Of a stretch of 34,298 nt of DNA, positions 33,377 through 34,298 are shown piece by piece. The position numbers and the translations under genes were made by a program. Location of the stretch: contig JAGBIM010000032.1 of NCBI GenBank assembly GCA_017934975.1, positions 1 to 34,298 on the forward strand, written 5' to 3'. The notes under the pieces are model-generated. The model searched no databases and was not told the DNA's origin. It saw only the letters and a list, made by a program, of their open reading frames with translations. How positions within the stretch are numbered: the stretch's first letter is position 1; each line of letters opens with the position of its first letter. The DNA is from Clostridia bacterium. Its GTDB lineage: Bacteria > Bacillota > Clostridia > Oscillospirales > UBA644.

Positions 33377-34298
33377 TTAACCTCCACAATAATGAGAAAA
33401 ACCGCCCCAATTAAATGCAACAGAAAAGAGCCATAATCCATCAGCGTCTGATTTCAACTGATTAATATCTTTTGGAAGAATGTTTTCTCTACCTTGTCCC
33501 GGATCAAGAACCTTAAATAATACAGTGCCGCCAAAATCTATGTAGTCACAAATAACTGTGGCATGACCGAACCCAGAGTCTGCACATCCTCGAACAATCA
33601 AATTTCCAGAATCCAAGACCTTTTTCAAGTTTTCTTCGGAAGTGAAAGGAGTACTTTCAAGGTCCGCGTCTTGCCCTGTTAGGCTTTCTATAAAGAATGG
33701 TATTTCTATCGGGCTTGCACTCAAATTGTCCAAGGATTCTTCCGTATACGGAGGAGTCCATCCCCGTTGTTCTGCCAACACAGAAACCAGTTCAAACTGT
33801 GTCGTTGAGTTTTCATGGTATTTTAACTCTAACATCTGGACACAAGCAGCCCAACACCAATCGGTACCTAACTGTGCAATGCGCCGAGTATTACAACGGA
33901 TTCCCCATTCATCATTGAAATTTGAATCGTCTGTATAGGTCGCCATAATTGGCGAATAAGAAACTGAATCTTCCGGATATGCTTCTGAAGAAATATACGA
34001 TAATGCCAAAGATTGCGCCTCCAACGCTTTCGAACACAAACGCATCTTCCCCGTAGCAGTCAGCGAAATCTTCCACAGCGTTCCGTCGTAAATTGCGGCG
34101 GTAGATTGCGAGCCGTAAATCAATTCCACGTCATCGCTTACCTCGTCCGCACACAGAAATGCATTTTGAGGCTCCCCAACGGCACGGACGGTATAATATC
34201 CATCCCCGACAAATTGGAAATCCCAGAGGGCGGGAGAGTCTCCGAAGGAGCCATTCACCTTCACGTTGCTGTCCGTTTGTGATTCCGAATTTTCTACG
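33377..34298 (-). CDS. secreted papain-like cysteine protease, C-terminal part
   Basis: 306 residues are visible; the frame is open to the right edge, so the N-terminus (presumably with a signal peptide) is missing. A region at about 12-105 resembles a ricin-type trefoil (ALWDFQFVGDGYYTVRAV, TLWKISL). The peptidase domain has GTDWCWAACVQM with Cys148 as the expected nucleophile (WCWAAC box of the C39/AvrRpt2-like papain group), GFGHATVICDY with His245, and VLDPGQGRE with Asp265. Thus the Cys/His/Asp triad is complete. The final codons TGT GGA GGT make the ribosome binding site of the next gene. Target unknown. Confidence 0.82.
   Translation of the reverse strand, partial: VENSESQTDSNVKVNGSFGDSPALWDFQFVGDGYYTVRAVGEPQNAFLCADEVSDDVELIYGSQSTAAIYDGTLWKISLTATGKMRLCSKALEAQSLALSYISSEAYPEDSVSYSPIMATYTDDSNFNDEWGIRCNTRRIAQLGTDWCWAACVQMLELKYHENSTTQFELVSVLAEQRGWTPPYTEESLDNLSASPIEIPFFIESLTGQDADLESTPFTSEENLKKVLDSGNLIVRGCADSGFGHATVICDYIDFGGTVLFKVLDPGQGRENILPKDINQLKSDADGLWLFSVAFNWGGFSHYCGG

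Noticed and set aside
33376..33441. Upstream in-frame ATG for the anchored partner gene
   Set aside because: It lies inside the protease gene and would place 22 residues before a clear signal peptide; the GGAGGT site points to 33375.
1..34298. tRNA, rRNA, transposase, integrase or phage genes
   Set aside because: None recognised on either strand by reading; short genes could still be missed without a covariance search.

Overview
The window looks like a chromosomal contig of an anaerobic, gut-type Firmicute (class Clostridia). The evidence is the gene order tig-clpP-clpX-lon-engB, the group rplS-lepB-rbgA-rnhB, SipW-type signal peptidases with camelysin/TasA-like substrates, strong AGGAGG ribosome binding sites and sigma-A promoters with 17-base spacers. 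Housekeeping genes are G+C-rich. No rRNA, tRNA, transposase, phage gene or CRISPR array was seen. Genus cannot be told from the sequence.

Layout. 1-2459 (minus): two ER-type (Ser/His) signal peptidases, a SipW-dependent-type secreted protein, a structured ~310-base intergenic leader, and the start of a second such secreted protein. 2688-6075 (plus): obg, a YraN-family nuclease, a membrane-dipeptidase-family protein and a metallophosphoesterase. 6151-12756 (plus): the proteostasis cluster tig (with an unusual Lys/Ala/Pro tail), clpP, clpX, lon, then the GTPase engB. A convergent FAD oxidoreductase follows (12743-13966, minus). 14048-17865 (plus): small lipoprotein, rlmB-like methyltransferase, a membrane protein that looks like a catalytically dead P-type ATPase, and a YebC-family regulator. 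cysK (17942-18871) has its own consensus promoter and terminator. 18916-20067 (minus) is a cytoplasmic beta-helix, GH28-like protein.

20155-25605 (minus) is a three-gene surface operon: an M23 peptidase with 14 copies of a 27-residue Cys/His repeat, then two paralogues sharing an almost identical C-terminal half and membrane anchor. A divergent XRE regulator at 25762 faces it, with two similar palindromes in the shared promoter region. A 170-base structured repeat made of GTGAAGT units lies between this regulator and a second, convergent XRE gene. 26376-29363 (minus): rplS, lepB, rbgA, rnhB and the XRE gene. 29602-31959 (plus): a large orphan lipoprotein with a perfect promoter and terminator. 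32125-34298 (minus): a secreted papain-like cysteine protease (N-terminus outside the window) translationally coupled to a membrane-anchored partner.

Taken together, the core is ordinary housekeeping. The accessory content is almost wholly cell-surface: dedicated signal peptidases, wall-hydrolase-like and lectin-like proteins, mosaic anchored proteins and a protease pair. The most promising leads are the degenerate P-type ATPase, the Cys/His repeat protein and its possible XRE control, the GTGAAGT element, the structured leader in the SipW locus, and the coupled protease/anchor pair.
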